From CAVVUF01 sp963751425 (lineage in GTDB: Bacteria > Chloroflexota > Anaerolineae > Anaerolineales > UBA4823): a stretch of 64,000 nucleotides of DNA. Positions 29,398 to 37,874 of this stretch are shown in pieces. The DNA is taken from positions 558,001 to 622,000 of the forward strand of contig CAVVUF010000002.1 in NCBI GenBank assembly GCA_963751425.1, given 5' to 3'. The number at the start of each line of letters is the position of its first letter. Positions within the stretch are counted from its first letter, which is position 1. A model generated the notes under the pieces. The model made no database searches. It worked only from the letters and a program-made list of their open reading frames with translations, and was not told the origin of the DNA. Both the position numbers and the translations under genes were made by a program.

Positions 29398-30210
29398 TCA
29401 CTTGAATTCGTTCAGCCCTTCCTGGCTTGCCTGGCGGATGGCTGCCAACTCCGCCTGGATCTGGCTGACGGCTTCGGCAAGCGGAAAGATGGTTGAACGC
29501 ACTTTCATGTCTGGGTCCGTCGACAGTGGATGCCAGTAGACACCCTCCTGGTTTACCGTCACTTCTGGCTGGAGGGTTTCTTTGCAGAATTCCAACCCTT
29601 CTTGAGAAAAACCCCGCTTTGCGATTGGGCGGATGATATGGTCTTCTTCCGGTATGCCCAGGGATTGGTGGAAAGCGCAAATCTCAGCGAGATAGGGGGA
29701 ATTCTCTGGTGTTTCCGTTGTAGAGAGATGAACTCTGAAACGCTGTTCCAGAAGGTTTTGCAGCCCTTCGGCAGTCTTTGCCCAACTCCCAGACCCGCGG
29801 TAGGGATCATGCTGCTCTGGTCGGCTTCCATCTAGGCTTACCTGAATGATCAGGTTTTCATTCTGGATCGCCCGCAGTCGAGCGAACTGTTTGCCCCTCA
29901 GCAGCATTGCGTTGGTCAATACACTCGTTTGCATTCTCTCCGACGCATAGGTGAGGATCTCGAAAATTTCTTCCAAAATAAAAGGCTCGCCTCCTGAGAA
30001 ATAGACATGCTCGAACCCCAATTCTGTAGCTTCATCAATTAATCTCTGGATGGTCTCCAGTCCGATCGCCCGCCTGCTTGCCTTTGGGCTGGATTCAGCC
30101 AGGCAGTACTTGCAGCGTAAGTTGCAGTCGTAATTGGTGTAGATCCATAATTTAGTCAGAGGCTGTGGGGGTGAAAAGATGGGTTGGAGGTTGAATTCTA
30201 TGGATTCCAT
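29398..30210 (-). CDS. Radical SAM protein
   Basis: 270 residues. The 4Fe-4S/SAM motif is CNLRCKYC (CxxxCxxC, residues about 32-39). HVYFSGGEPFILEE is the GGEP SAM-binding motif, and VLTNAMLLRG and IQVSLDGSRPEQHD follow the usual barrel order. The C-terminus has a few cysteines but no clear SPASM cluster (CKETLQPEV only). It converges on the TIGR04282-type gene with 33 bp between the stops. The reaction is unknown; the neighbourhood suggests peptide or glycan modification. Confidence 0.9.
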   Translation of the reverse strand: MESIEFNLQPIFSPPQPLTKLWIYTNYDCNLRCKYCLAESSPKASRRAIGLETIQRLIDEATELGFEHVYFSGGEPFILEEIFEILTYASERMQTSVLTNAMLLRGKQFARLRAIQNENLIIQVSLDGSRPEQHDPYRGSGSWAKTAEGLQNLLEQRFRVHLSTTETPENSPYLAEICAFHQSLGIPEEDHIIRPIAKRGFSQEGLEFCKETLQPEVTVNQEGVYWHPLSTDPDMKVRSTIFPLAEAVSQIQAELAAIRQASQEGLNEFK

Positions 30211-30268
30211 ACGGTACCTTTTATAGAGGAATCGATCAACGCTAAGTATAATAGGAGTATATCATTGG

Positions 30269-30800
30269 GTGATCATCAATAACCAGGAAAATCGAGGGTT
30301 AAGAGATACGCAAGGTATTCTCGGCTTCATCAGAACACGTCTCACTGTCTTGGATCGCGCTTCTGCGGATCATGTTGGGGCTGGTGTTTTTAACCACCTG
30401 GACCAGCAACTTGTCAAACGGATTTTATACCCCTGCTGGACTGTACCAGTTTTTTACCGAAGTCTACCCGCAAGCCGAAAATCCCTTGGCCTTTTATGCC
30501 GCCTTCATCAACCATGTGATTCTGCCCTTCCGGAGTGTCTTCGCTCCTTTCCAGCTCGTTGCCGAGCTGATCATGGGCTTGGCTTTGCTGGTGGGTGCCT
30601 TCACTCCCTTCTTCAGCCTGGCGGGGATCTTCTTCTTGGCCAACACCTTTCTGGCCTCTTTAGGTCATGATTGGCCCTGGTCTTACATCATGCCGATCAT
30701 GATCCTGGCAGTGGTCTTCTTCACCCGCGCCGGAAGAGCCTTTGGTGTGGATGCTTACCTACTGAAGCGCTTCGGTGAGCACGGCAAGCTGCTCTGGTAG
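30269..30800 (+). CDS. DoxX/DoxD family membrane protein (frameshifted near the start)
   Basis: About 177 residues. The C-terminal 142 residues read from 30372 and hold four membrane segments (LVFLTTWTSNL..., AELIMGLALLVGAFTPFFSLAGIFF, SYIMPIMILAVVFF) with the DoxX pattern. Upstream the same frame codes for SWIALLRIMLGLVF but meets a stop without a start codon. A start at GTG 30269 in the neighbouring frame plus a shift near 30350 gives a natural N-terminus (IINNQENRGLRDTQGILGFIRTRL, joined to SWIALLRI). It converges tightly on comM (3-bp gap). Such proteins are linked to quinone or thiosulfate redox chemistry. Confidence 0.7.
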
Positions 30801-30803
30801 TTA

Positions 30804-31735
30804 TCACTCCATCATCACTTTCGGTCTGTACTGCAGCGCCTCCGCCAGGTGGGCTGGCTGAATGGCTTCACTGCCTGCCAGGTCGGCGATGGTGCGCGCC
30901 AGCTTCAAGATGCGGTGGTAGGCGCGCGCCGAGAGCTGGAGCTGGCTCATGGCTGCCTTCATCAAGGAGCGGCTGGTGTCATCCAGATCGCAGAACTTGC
31001 GCACTTCCGCCGGGCGCATATCCGCGTTCGATTGGATGGGCACGGCAGATAAGGGTCTTTTTACCGGTACCTTGAGCATCCTGCTGCGCCACTGCGGTAA
31101 ACCGGTCGCGCTGTCTTTGGCGGGCCGCTTCCACGCGCTTTTGGATCGCGGCAGAAGGCTCACCCTGGCGCCGGTCGCTGAGCTTATCATATTCCACGCG
31201 TGGCACTTCGATATGGATGTCAATGCGGTCGAGCAGGGGACCAGAGATGCGCTTCTGGTACTTGGATACTGTGCCTAAGGAACAAGTGCAGGGCTTGACC
31301 GGGTCGCCATAATAGCCGCAAGGGCAGGGGTTCATGGCGGCGATCAATTGGAAGTTCGCCGGGAAGGTCAGCGAGCCTTGCGCCCGGCTGATGGTGACGA
31401 GCTTATCTTCGATGGGCTGGCGCATCACTTCCAGGACGCGTGGCCCGAACTCGGGCAGCTCATCCAGGAAGAGCACGCCGCGGTGCGCCAGCGAGATCTC
31501 GCCGGGATGGGGCCAATTCCCGCCCCCCACCAGCCCGGCATGGCTGATGGTGTGGTGCGGGGAGCGGAAGGGACGGTTGCGGATGAGCGGCACATCGGGC
31601 GGGAGCTGGTCAGCCACGGAGTAGATGCGCGTCACATCCAGCGCCTCTTCAATGCTCATGCGCGGTAGGATACCCGGCATGGCGCGCGCCAGGAGGGTCT
31701 TGCCCGCGCCCGGGGGACCGATCATCATGACGTTG
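30804..31735 (-). pseudogene. comM: comM/yifB (Mg-chelatase-like AAA ATPase), 3' half only, split by mobile element
   Basis: The gene begins inside the AAA domain at GHNVMMIGPPGAGKT (Walker A, near 31710). It continues with VLFLDELPEFG (Walker B), MNPCPCGYYGDP, the zinc-type CTCS segment, LLDRIDIHIEVP and the C-terminal LSARAYHRILKLARTIADLAGS. The last ~65 residues need a frame change near 31045-31055. The N-terminal Lon-like domain is missing, because upstream of 31735 the frame runs into the serine recombinase gene. ComM is a branch-migration helicase in natural transformation. The gene is a well-known insertion target. The 5' half is not found elsewhere in the window. Confidence 0.85.
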
Positions 31736-33327
31736 TGCCCAATAACCTCTCGCTGTCTTCTACGTCTTGTCCAAACCATCCACTCACTCTTACCCTTCCG
31801 TCTAAACCTATCCACACCCTGACATGCAATAATTCAAGTATCTGACGCTTATTCTCTGGAGATGGATCGTAGTCACCAGCAAGACGCTCCCGAATAGCAT
31901 CTGCAAATGTTTCGAGTGTTTCCAAATCAACGGATACAGGTATATTTGCAAGCTCAACATCTATACTTTCAATGTCCTGTAAAACGCTTCTAAATTCTAC
32001 CTCAATTCGTTCCTTCTGCCTCAGGAACTCAGACCTTGTCATATGTACTTCAGGATCGATATAGAGGCTGGTCAGGTTCTCTTGTTGTGCTGCGAGATTT
32101 AGTGAACGCTTTTGCAAGTTTTCCCGATGAGCGATCAGTCTAGAGTAACTTGCTTTTTGTTGCTCGATTGAGTTCCATATATCCTTGATGTAATTTCTCT
32201 GGGTCAAGTATAACTTTGACAACCTCATCCCAGACGATGGGTTCTAATCGTCGTGCGGATATCTGACGGTTGATACAATGACCCTGGGCAACTCTGTGGC
32301 GATAGGACTGACCGTCAACAATTCTTCTGTTTCTGCCAGCAGGTTGGGATTGCGTTGAATATGGTTTCTCACATTCGGCACAAAAAACCATGCCTGTAAG
32401 TAGATAAAACCGACTGGGTCTGGAACGCTTTGCTTTATGATTTTCATCCAATTTCATTTGAGCCTCTTCAAAAATCCAACTTTCGATGATCGGTGTGACT
32501 TCAATACGGATCCACTCTCTTCGGTCTCGTTCAATTAGGCGTTTGCCTGCTCGCTTATATTTGTTATAAAAAAGATGACCTGTGTATGCAGTATTGCTCA
32601 GTATGCTCAGCACAGTTGATTTCCCCCACCCTTTACCGCCAAGTTTAGGCTGAATGCCCTGCTCACTCAAAACTCGAGCAATTTCACGAACCGAGCAACT
32701 TTCAACCACAAACATATTGAATATTTGCTGAACAATTCCAGCTTCTTGCTCCTCTATTGCTAGTCCTCCCAGAGCGCCCTCATCATATCTATACCCATAA
32801 GGTGCTCTCCCTGCTACAAACTTACCATTCTCCGCTTTTCGTCGTTTACCTCTGTTGCATCGTTCCACCCTTTTGGCATTCTCCCATTTGGCAAAGGTTG
32901 CATCAAGATCCTTCCTGACCTCACCTTCTGGAGTATCTTCGTAATTACCAAGAACAAACTCGACTCTAGAGCCTCGTGCTTGAAATTCCTTCTCAAGTGT
33001 CTGGCGTATATATGGATCTCGTGCAAGGCGATCTAAAGAGTGCACTAACAAAATATCGTAACCTGATGTCTCTAGATATTTTAAAGCAGCATCTAAACTG
33101 GGACGTGAGAGTTCTCTTGATGTGAAGTCGTCAACGTAAGCGGGTATCGCTCCATTGCCTGGAGCGGCATCATAACCGGTAGAAGGGTCAATGAAGAGAT
33201 CACCAACTATTGAATAGCCCCTTTTCTGAGCATACTGGCAACACTCAGATATCTGCGACGGGATACTGTAATTCTCCCGTTGCATATCTGTTGACACCCT
33301 TGCGTAAATTGCTGCTCGTTTGCTCAT
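31725..33327 (-). CDS. Large serine recombinase (site-specific integrase)
   Basis: About 534 residues. The catalytic N-terminal domain has YARVSTDMQ with S12 as nucleophile and LDRLARDPY with the catalytic arginines. A recombinase domain (GRAPYGYRYDEGAL..., SILSNTAYTGHLFYNKY) and a zinc ribbon (FCAEC...GHCINR) follow, then a coiled-coil tail. Codons after about 32160 are in a different frame; one extra base in an AAAAA run (CGAGCAACAAAAAGC) explains it. The last codons (GGC ACA ACG TCA TGA) are comM sequence, so the gene ends across the attachment site. It is separated from the upstream gene by a terminator hairpin. It drives integration and excision of the element that extends to the right. 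Confidence 0.9.
31728..31745. other. Left attachment junction of the mobile element in comM
   Basis: On the minus strand the recombinase C-terminus (SERLLGT) passes into the comM sequence GGGCACAACGTCATG, which codes for the GHNVM of the comM Walker A region. The switch lies at about 31735-31742. This is the expected structure of attL beside the integrase gene. The exact core dinucleotide cannot be fixed without attR or an empty site. Confidence 0.65.
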
Positions 33328-33347
33328 AAAAATTTCTCAAAAAAAAG

Positions 33348-33366
33348 AGCCAGGCCGGATCTGGCT
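33348..33366 (-). terminator. Hairpin with T8 tract just before the recombinase start
   Basis: AGCCAG (33348-33353) pairs with CTGGCT (33361-33366) around GCCGGAT. On the minus strand it is followed by CTTTTTTTTG. It ends the small gene at 33371-33634, and its T-tract lies only about 12 bases before the recombinase ATG. Confidence 0.75.
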
Positions 33367-33370
33367 TCTC

Positions 33371-33634
33371 TTACAATTTCTCCAAGTTGTTATTGGTGGT
33401 TGTGATCAGAATGTCCTGCAACTGCGAGGTCATCGTCTCTCCAAAGACAGTTGACTGTTCTTGTGTTGTCAGCCCTAATGCATTAGCGAAGTCAGCTAAC
33501 ATCAGTCCCACACTGCCTTTGACCTTGAGCAGGCTATTACCATCAGCCGCCATTTCCCACTCTTCCCGCATGTGCGTTAGAGATTCAATGACCTTTACAT
33601 TGTGAATAAACCTTGATTGAATAATGGTATCCAT
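33371..33634 (-). CDS. Small conserved-looking protein of the element, unknown function
   Basis: 87 residues from ATG 33634, which has AGGAGG 6 bases upstream; the open frame extends 40 codons further without a good site. The protein is mostly helical (VIESLTHMREEWEMAADG, LADFANALGLTTQEQSTVFGE) and ends NNNLEKL. The NALGLTTQEQ segment could be a helix-turn-helix, but this is weak. Position next to the recombinase would suit an excisionase or regulator; this is only inference. Confidence 0.65.
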   Translation of the reverse strand: MDTIIQSRFIHNVKVIESLTHMREEWEMAADGNSLLKVKGSVGLMLADFANALGLTTQEQSTVFGETMTSQLQDILITTTNNNLEKL

Positions 33635-33858
33635 GTCTTCCTCCTGAGTTATAGGGCATCCTGATCGCAGTCCGGCTCTGCCAACACAAAACGCCCCGAT
33701 GGAATCCCACCAGGGCATTTGAGTGTAGGGTTGGTATAATAAGCACCAGCCCAATCCTCCGCGTAGTACCGGTGGGTTGGGTCAGATTGCGTGTAGTGTT
33801 AGTAGCACTGCATGCAATCGCTTTTAAGGGCAAGTTCTGCCCGTTGAGAGTATTGTAG

Positions 33859-33878
33859 CGCATAGATTTCTCTATGCG
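33859..33878. repeat. Hairpin CGCATAGA-TTTC-TCTATGCG
   Basis: A perfect 8-bp stem with a 4-base loop in the non-coding stretch 33640-34076 between the small gene and the PrimPol gene. It has no T-tract. Together with the neighbouring palindromes it suggests a control or origin region. Confidence 0.5.
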
Positions 33879-33903
33879 AAGAGGATTCTGGCAATGACTT
33901 TCA

Positions 33904-33948
33904 TACCTACATAGGTATGAAGACCAGCTAGAATTACCTACGTAGGTA
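33904..33948. promoter_or_regulatory. Two copies of the palindrome TACCTACRTAGGTA, 31 bp apart
   Basis: Copy 1 is TACCTACATAGGTA (33904-33917) and copy 2 is TACCTACGTAGGTA (33935-33948), which is a perfect 14-bp palindrome. The centres are 31 bp apart, three helical turns, so dimers could bind on one DNA face. A further palindrome AACACAACTGTGTT lies at 33972-33985. They lie in a gene-free stretch upstream of the small gene and recombinase. They probably act as operators or replication sites. Confidence 0.55.
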
Positions 33949-34073
33949 AAAGCACGACCATGTCGATCTGAAACACAACTGTGTTGCTCTTCTCTCATTA
34001 CATCCATACGCTCTTCTTTTAGTAAAACCTTTTCCTTAATAAAAGTGCTGATAATCCCAACTTCTTAGCCACT

Positions 34074-34087
34074 TACCTACGTAGGTA
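34074..34087. promoter_or_regulatory. Third copy of palindrome TACCTACGTAGGTA
   Basis: A perfect 14-bp copy overlapping the stop codon of the PrimPol gene. It is identical to the copy at 33935-33948. Confidence 0.55.
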
Positions 34088-35632
34088 AATTGCTCCGACT
34101 ACTTCTGCTTCGTTGATATCTCTGACGATCATATTTGTGCTGTTCCTTCTGTTCCACTCCCTTACCCGCAGTACCAACATACCTCGCTATTTCATCCAGA
34201 TCGACAGGCAGCGCATGCCACTTCCCGCCAACAAACCTCACCATCGGGTGAAGCTCTCCTGTAGCTGGATCTGTAATATTCGCCATCTTCTCAAGAACAC
34301 GTTTGATGGTCGATATGTGCCGACCAGTGAGACTAGCTAGCTCCTCTTCGGTGCGTGGCTCCTTTAGAAGCTCCTGCCACACCTCTGCAGCAGATTTGTT
34401 GAGACCACCCCAGCGGAAGACATCGTGCGAGTGCAAACCTTTACACTCCCTAATATCTATACTGTGAGGGAGTGTAAACTTATGCACACCTTCTCCTAAC
34501 CGATATCGGTACGGTCCAATTCCTTTGATAGCTTTGCCAACTCGCTCGATCCACCCATCGCGCATGAGCCTTTTAGTTGCTTTAGAGGCAGTCATGGCGC
34601 TGCAACCCGCGCGCTCACCAAGCTCGCGGGAACTAGCGCTAAATACCCTCTTTCCAGAGTTTGCGGAAATTTCAGCATGCGCGATGAAGACGGCTCGATC
34701 CGAGAGTCCAGTTCGACCAGGCCATGGTCTTGATTGGGCCCAAGCTATAGCTTCCTTAGCCATCCTACGTTCCGGACTTTCATGTGATCGCCCATATTCC
34801 AAGGCTTTCTCATACGACAACCGCAGCCATCGATATGCATTATCGGGATCTTGATCATATAACTCTCTAAATTTCCCGAATGCGGTGTGCTTGAGAAACA
34901 AGTCTTCGATACCTTCATAGGAATGTCCCGAATTGATGAGGGATAAGAGAAGGGCTTGCTCTGCCTCGGAACGGCTTTTGAATTTCCTTACACCTTTACC
35001 TTGTAGTAAATCCATAGCGTTCTCGGATATTCTCGGACCGATCTCTGGAACGCCTTGAGGTACCACATCTAGATTGTGAACAGTAGGTATGGATCCTATG
35101 TTAAGAATGGGATGTAAATCGCTGAACTTGACGATAGGTAGCAATTTGAAATCCCCCTCAAGCAATTGATAAGTATTGCCCAAGACGATTGAGGGAGGGG
35201 CTACGACATAAGCACCGGGTCCATATCGAAAATCACCTGCGCCAACCTCTGGTTTAAAAGAAATTACATTGCCAGGAGGCACTTCTTTAAGAGCCATATA
35301 AATATGACGGCCTACTACAGAGGCTGTTTTAACGAAAGGATATTCGCCAGGTCGGAGTCCAAGGCCTTGTAGATACCTACGTAGGTAATCGACAGTCCCT
35401 GGAGAATTTCCTCATCGCAGTCAATAATAGCGACTCCAGAAGGTCCAGCACAACGGATGCCGAGATTTGAATTTTCAGGAGCACGGCGCCACATTACAGA
35501 TGGTTCTTGTTTATGCCAGGATCGATGGATAGGCTCCTTAGTCCCAGGCTTAAGAGGCAAGGTGTCAAAACCCAGTCTGGTGTATTCATCCCTTGCTGAT
35601 CGCAAGTTTGACAATTGGTTCATTTCTATCAT
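34077..35632 (-). CDS. PrimPol-type replication protein with C-terminal winged helices (frameshifted)
   Basis: About 518 residues when joined. The start MIEMNQLSNLRSARDEYTRLGF at 35632 leads into a prim-pol domain: LPLKPGTKEPIHRSW, NLGIRCAGPSGVAIIDCDEE and, after a shift near 35395, KTASVVGRHIYMAL, then FRYGPGAYVVAPPS. These are the usual motifs of archaeo-eukaryotic-type primase-polymerases of plasmids and phages. The C-terminal part has two winged-helix-like segments (SSRELGERAGCSAMTASKATKRL and EELASLTGRHISTIKRVLEK). It probably starts replication of the element. A TACCTACGTAGGTA copy lies inside the coding region (codes for YLRR). Confidence 0.8.
35374..35387. promoter_or_regulatory. Fourth copy of palindrome TACCTACGTAGGTA
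   Basis: A perfect copy within the PrimPol reading frame, close to the frameshift. Because it lies in coding sequence, its retention suggests selection as a binding site or a chance match to the codons YLRR. Confidence 0.45.
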
Positions 35633-35719
35633 TCAACTCTCTCTTGTGCCTTATATCCCAGCATTGATTTGGTGCTAGAATTAAAATGAGCATCCGGATC
35701 AAGGGTGTCTCACATGTCA

Positions 35720-35761
35720 AGCCTGCTGCTGCACTCCCGGCTAGGACTTCAACAGCAGGCT
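35720..35761. repeat. Hairpin repeat, copy 1
   Basis: AGCCTGCTG (35720-35728) and CAGCAGGCT (35753-35761) form a 9-bp stem around a 24-base loop, followed by CGATC. It lies in the gap between the PrimPol start and the next gene. A related copy is at 36476-36519. Confidence 0.5.
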
Positions 35762-35826
35762 CGATCACGTTAAGTTTGGGTGCAAAGGTAGAATTGTCTT
35801 AAACCCTTTACACATAGTATGAGGGA

Positions 35827-36360
35827 TTATTTACCTAAAAGGCTCCTTTCACGATCCTTTTTGGTTTTTTGAATCTTGGAAAGATTGCAATCTTCTCCAA
35901 AGATAATCTCAACTTTAACTTTGTCTGGATTCCATCTTGTTAGATAGCTTTCCTCAGGATTAATCATAGGATGCTCCATGCCTTCTGCTTCTATGATGTG
36001 AATATCTTCTTCATCCAATCGATCAATAATAGTGGTGAAGACATCACCGTCTGATTCTGTTGAAGTAAACCAGACGCCATACCCCTTTATAAGGGTGATG
36101 CGATCTATAACATGTTCCGGAAGTGGGTACTCATCGGGGATCGTCTCTGGCCAAAAGGTGCATCCGCACAAGAGGCAGAGATAATGTGGCCTAGATAAAA
36201 CAAGTAAACGCTTTGGACATAAGGAAGGATTTATACTGCAACCTTTACATTTTTTTTCACAGAATAATTTGTAGGGATCTCTTACTATTGTTTCGTTTCT
36301 GTTACTGCTTATAATGCAATCTCTATTTCCGCATTGCGGACAAATTCTATATATTTTCAT
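35827..36360 (-). CDS. Cysteine-rich zinc-binding protein of unknown function
   Basis: 177 residues. It opens with CPQCGNRDC, then has CEKKCKGCSINPSLCPKR and CLLCGCTF, so two or more zinc knuckles in the first 75 residues. The rest is acidic and has no recognised motif. The start has AAAGAGG upstream. It lies between the PrimPol gene and the small gene at 36372-36639, on the same strand. No function can be assigned; nucleic-acid binding is likely given the zinc clusters. Confidence 0.7.
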   Translation of the reverse strand: MKIYRICPQCGNRDCIISSNRNETIVRDPYKLFCEKKCKGCSINPSLCPKRLLVLSRPHYLCLLCGCTFWPETIPDEYPLPEHVIDRITLIKGYGVWFTSTESDGDVFTTIIDRLDEEDIHIIEAEGMEHPMINPEESYLTRWNPDKVKVEIIFGEDCNLSKIQKTKKDRERSLLGK

Positions 36361-36371
36361 AATTAACCTCT

Positions 36372-36639
36372 TTACAAATTTAGTTTGAACATTTCATCCA
36401 TTTGGGTTTCTAAAGAAACTTCTTGGATGTTAGAATCGATAGGGTTATCCGCATCAGCGGGTACCTCAGCTCGCCGAACCTGTTGCTGTGCCCTCGTCAA
36501 GGTTTACATCAGCAGGTTCGATTTCCGTTTCCCTAGAATCGGGCCACGACAAAATCGTGGAGTAGACTTGAGCTAGTCGACGACTGCGCTCTTGTGGATC
36601 GACAGTACATTGGGTTACTCTTGGCTTGAAATCTTGCAT
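36372..36639 (-). CDS. Small protein of the element (about 89 aa, one frameshift)
   Basis: Starts at ATG 36639 behind AGGAG (MQDFKPRVTQCTVDPQERSR...). As written it stops at 36466 after 57 residues (ending TGSAS). The neighbouring frame continues with coding-like sequence from about 36490 (TRAQQQVRRAEVPADADNP...) and ends ETQMDEMFKLNL at 36372, just before the next gene. A one-base shift near 36485 joins them. The protein is acidic and probably disordered. The join is inferred from composition and spacing only. Confidence 0.5.
36476..36519. repeat. Hairpin repeat, copy 2 (diverged)
   Basis: GAACCTGTTGCTG (36476-36488) pairs at 11 of 13 positions with CATCAGCAGGTTC (36507-36519), followed by GATT. 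It is related in sequence and layout to the hairpin at 35720-35761. It overlaps the small gene at 36372-36639, near its presumed frameshift. Confidence 0.4.
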
Positions 36640-36662
36640 ACTTGCTCCTAAAAAAAGAATTT

Positions 36663-36683
36663 GGCGATGATTTTCTCATCGCC
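36663..36683 (-). terminator. Hairpin GGCGATGA/TCATCGCC with T-tract running into a ribosome binding site
   Basis: The perfect 8-bp stem (36663-36670 with 36676-36683) and a 5-base loop are followed on the minus strand by AAATTCTTTTTTT and then directly by AGGAG and the ATG at 36639. It would end transcription from the gene at 36750-37181. Confidence 0.75.
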
Positions 36684-36749
36684 ATTATTCTCTCATTACC
36701 ATTATCACGTTGTAAATTTCACGCAATATCACGAAAATATCACGTATTC

Positions 36750-37181
36750 TTAAAATTTCCGCTTTCGTTTTCCTTTCTTCCGCTCTATTTTATAAGGAAG
36801 AGCTTTTGGATATTTTTTACGCAATTTTGTAAAAACATTATGGATAGTACTGGGTTCCACTTCATATCCCATGGAGCGAAGTTTTGTAGAAATATCAGGA
36901 ACTATAAGGCCTTCCCACCTCAATTTGATAGCTTCTCTATGCCAATTTTGATTAGGTATTTGCATCCAGGGTTCTTTAGAATAATCTGGATCTTTATCAG
37001 GAATAGTAGCATTTTCAATAACTTCAGGCTGCTCTTTAGGCAATAATGTTTCTTCGCTGACTGGAATATCATCTTCTAAAATTAGTTGACCTGTTAATTT
37101 TTGTAGCTCATCCATAAACATGAAAATAAATTGATAATGTTCCTCATTGAGGCGATCAAAACCAGGGCCATTGATCTTCAA
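36750..37181 (-). CDS. Putative DNA-binding protein of the element
   Basis: 143 residues. The C-terminal half, WHREAIKLRWEGLIVPDISTKLRSMG and PSTIHNVFTKLRKKYPKALPYK, looks like a resolvase/transposase-type helix-turn-helix, and the end is strongly basic (ERKKGKRKRKF). The N-terminal half is acidic. It overlaps the upstream gene at 37178-37516 by four bases. A DNA-binding role is inferred. Confidence 0.6.
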   Translation of the reverse strand: MKINGPGFDRLNEEHYQFIFMFMDELQKLTGQLILEDDIPVSEETLLPKEQPEVIENATIPDKDPDYSKEPWMQIPNQNWHREAIKLRWEGLIVPDISTKLRSMGYEVEPSTIHNVFTKLRKKYPKALPYKIERKKGKRKRKF

Positions 37182-37516
37182 AACTCTTTTACCATCTTCT
37201 CGCCCTCCTCGAATGAATAACTGCCATCGAACAGATCATTTGGCAAGGATACATCTTGACGAGGCGGATAGAAGAAGATCGTTTTCCCATTTAAGACAAA
37301 CAGTCTTATCTCACCTATTTTATTCATTGAAGAGTTAGATCGGATTCTATAAGTTATCTGGTTAGAGGCGGTGACACTTCGATCAAAAGAATAAAAGACC
37401 TGAATTTGTACCAACGATAACGCCTGATTTACTAGAATATCTAGGTCGTTTAATGGCAAAGGGATTGGAAAAGCCCTTTGATAGTTTTTATTTTTATCCT
37501 TATTTTCATCTTCCAT
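37178..37516 (-). CDS. Small protein of the element, unknown function
   Basis: 112 residues, mixed alpha/beta pattern, no cysteine, no signal peptide or membrane segment. No motif recognised. Four-base overlap with the downstream putative DNA-binding gene indicates translational coupling. ATG 37516 is preceded by GGAAGGGAG. Confidence 0.55.
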   Translation of the reverse strand: MEDENKDKNKNYQRAFPIPLPLNDLDILVNQALSLVQIQVFYSFDRSVTASNQITYRIRSNSSMNKIGEIRLFVLNGKTIFFYPPRQDVSLPNDLFDGSYSFEEGEKMVKEF

Positions 37517-37874
37517 GTACCCATCTCCCTTCCAAAGAGCGTAGTAAGCTGGTTGCCTCTATGGGAGTGTAATCTAACTGTTTATTCACACAGGTTTAGT
37601 GATAACCCAGGATCACCTTTAATGATACTTCAAGCGTCTTTTAAATCCAAATAAAATCTTCTCCTACATCTCAAAACAATCGACCTAACCTTTTCAAATC
37701 AAGTCTATCTCAATCCCCTTAAGAAGTAGTAAGCCGGTAGGCCATGCGGTGGAATGATGCATATATCGTCATCAAGCTACAATCAAATCAAGTCTTTTAC
37801 AAAGGATTATTCCTTTCATGAAACTACATGCCCGTCTCAATCCCCCAGACGGGCTCGAATACCTCGCTTCTTGG
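37517..37874. other. Gene-free stretch with a hairpin and short repeats
   Basis: I see no convincing gene in these 358 bases. On the minus strand a hairpin (GCCCGTCT 37830-37837, AGACGGGC 37847-37854) follows the methyltransferase-helicase gene and may end its transcript. Short near-repeats occur: GGGGATTGAGA twice, ACTTGATTTGA twice, and a GTAGTAAGC(T/C)GGT motif twice on the plus strand. A 26-codon GTG-started frame overlaps the next gene start and may be a leader peptide. Confidence 0.4.

Noticed and set aside
32140..32170. Programmed -1 frameshift in the serine recombinase at CAAAAAG
   Set aside because: The shift needed is +1 (one extra base), not -1, and many other genes show similar breaks, so an indel error is more likely.
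36642..37046. Plus-strand open frame opposite the putative DNA-binding protein
   Set aside because: It is antisense to genes with good starts and consists of Phe/Ser-rich sequence typical of a shadow frame.
37517..37870. CRISPR-like repeats (GGGGATTGAGA)
   Set aside because: Only two copies, unequal context and no regular spacer length.
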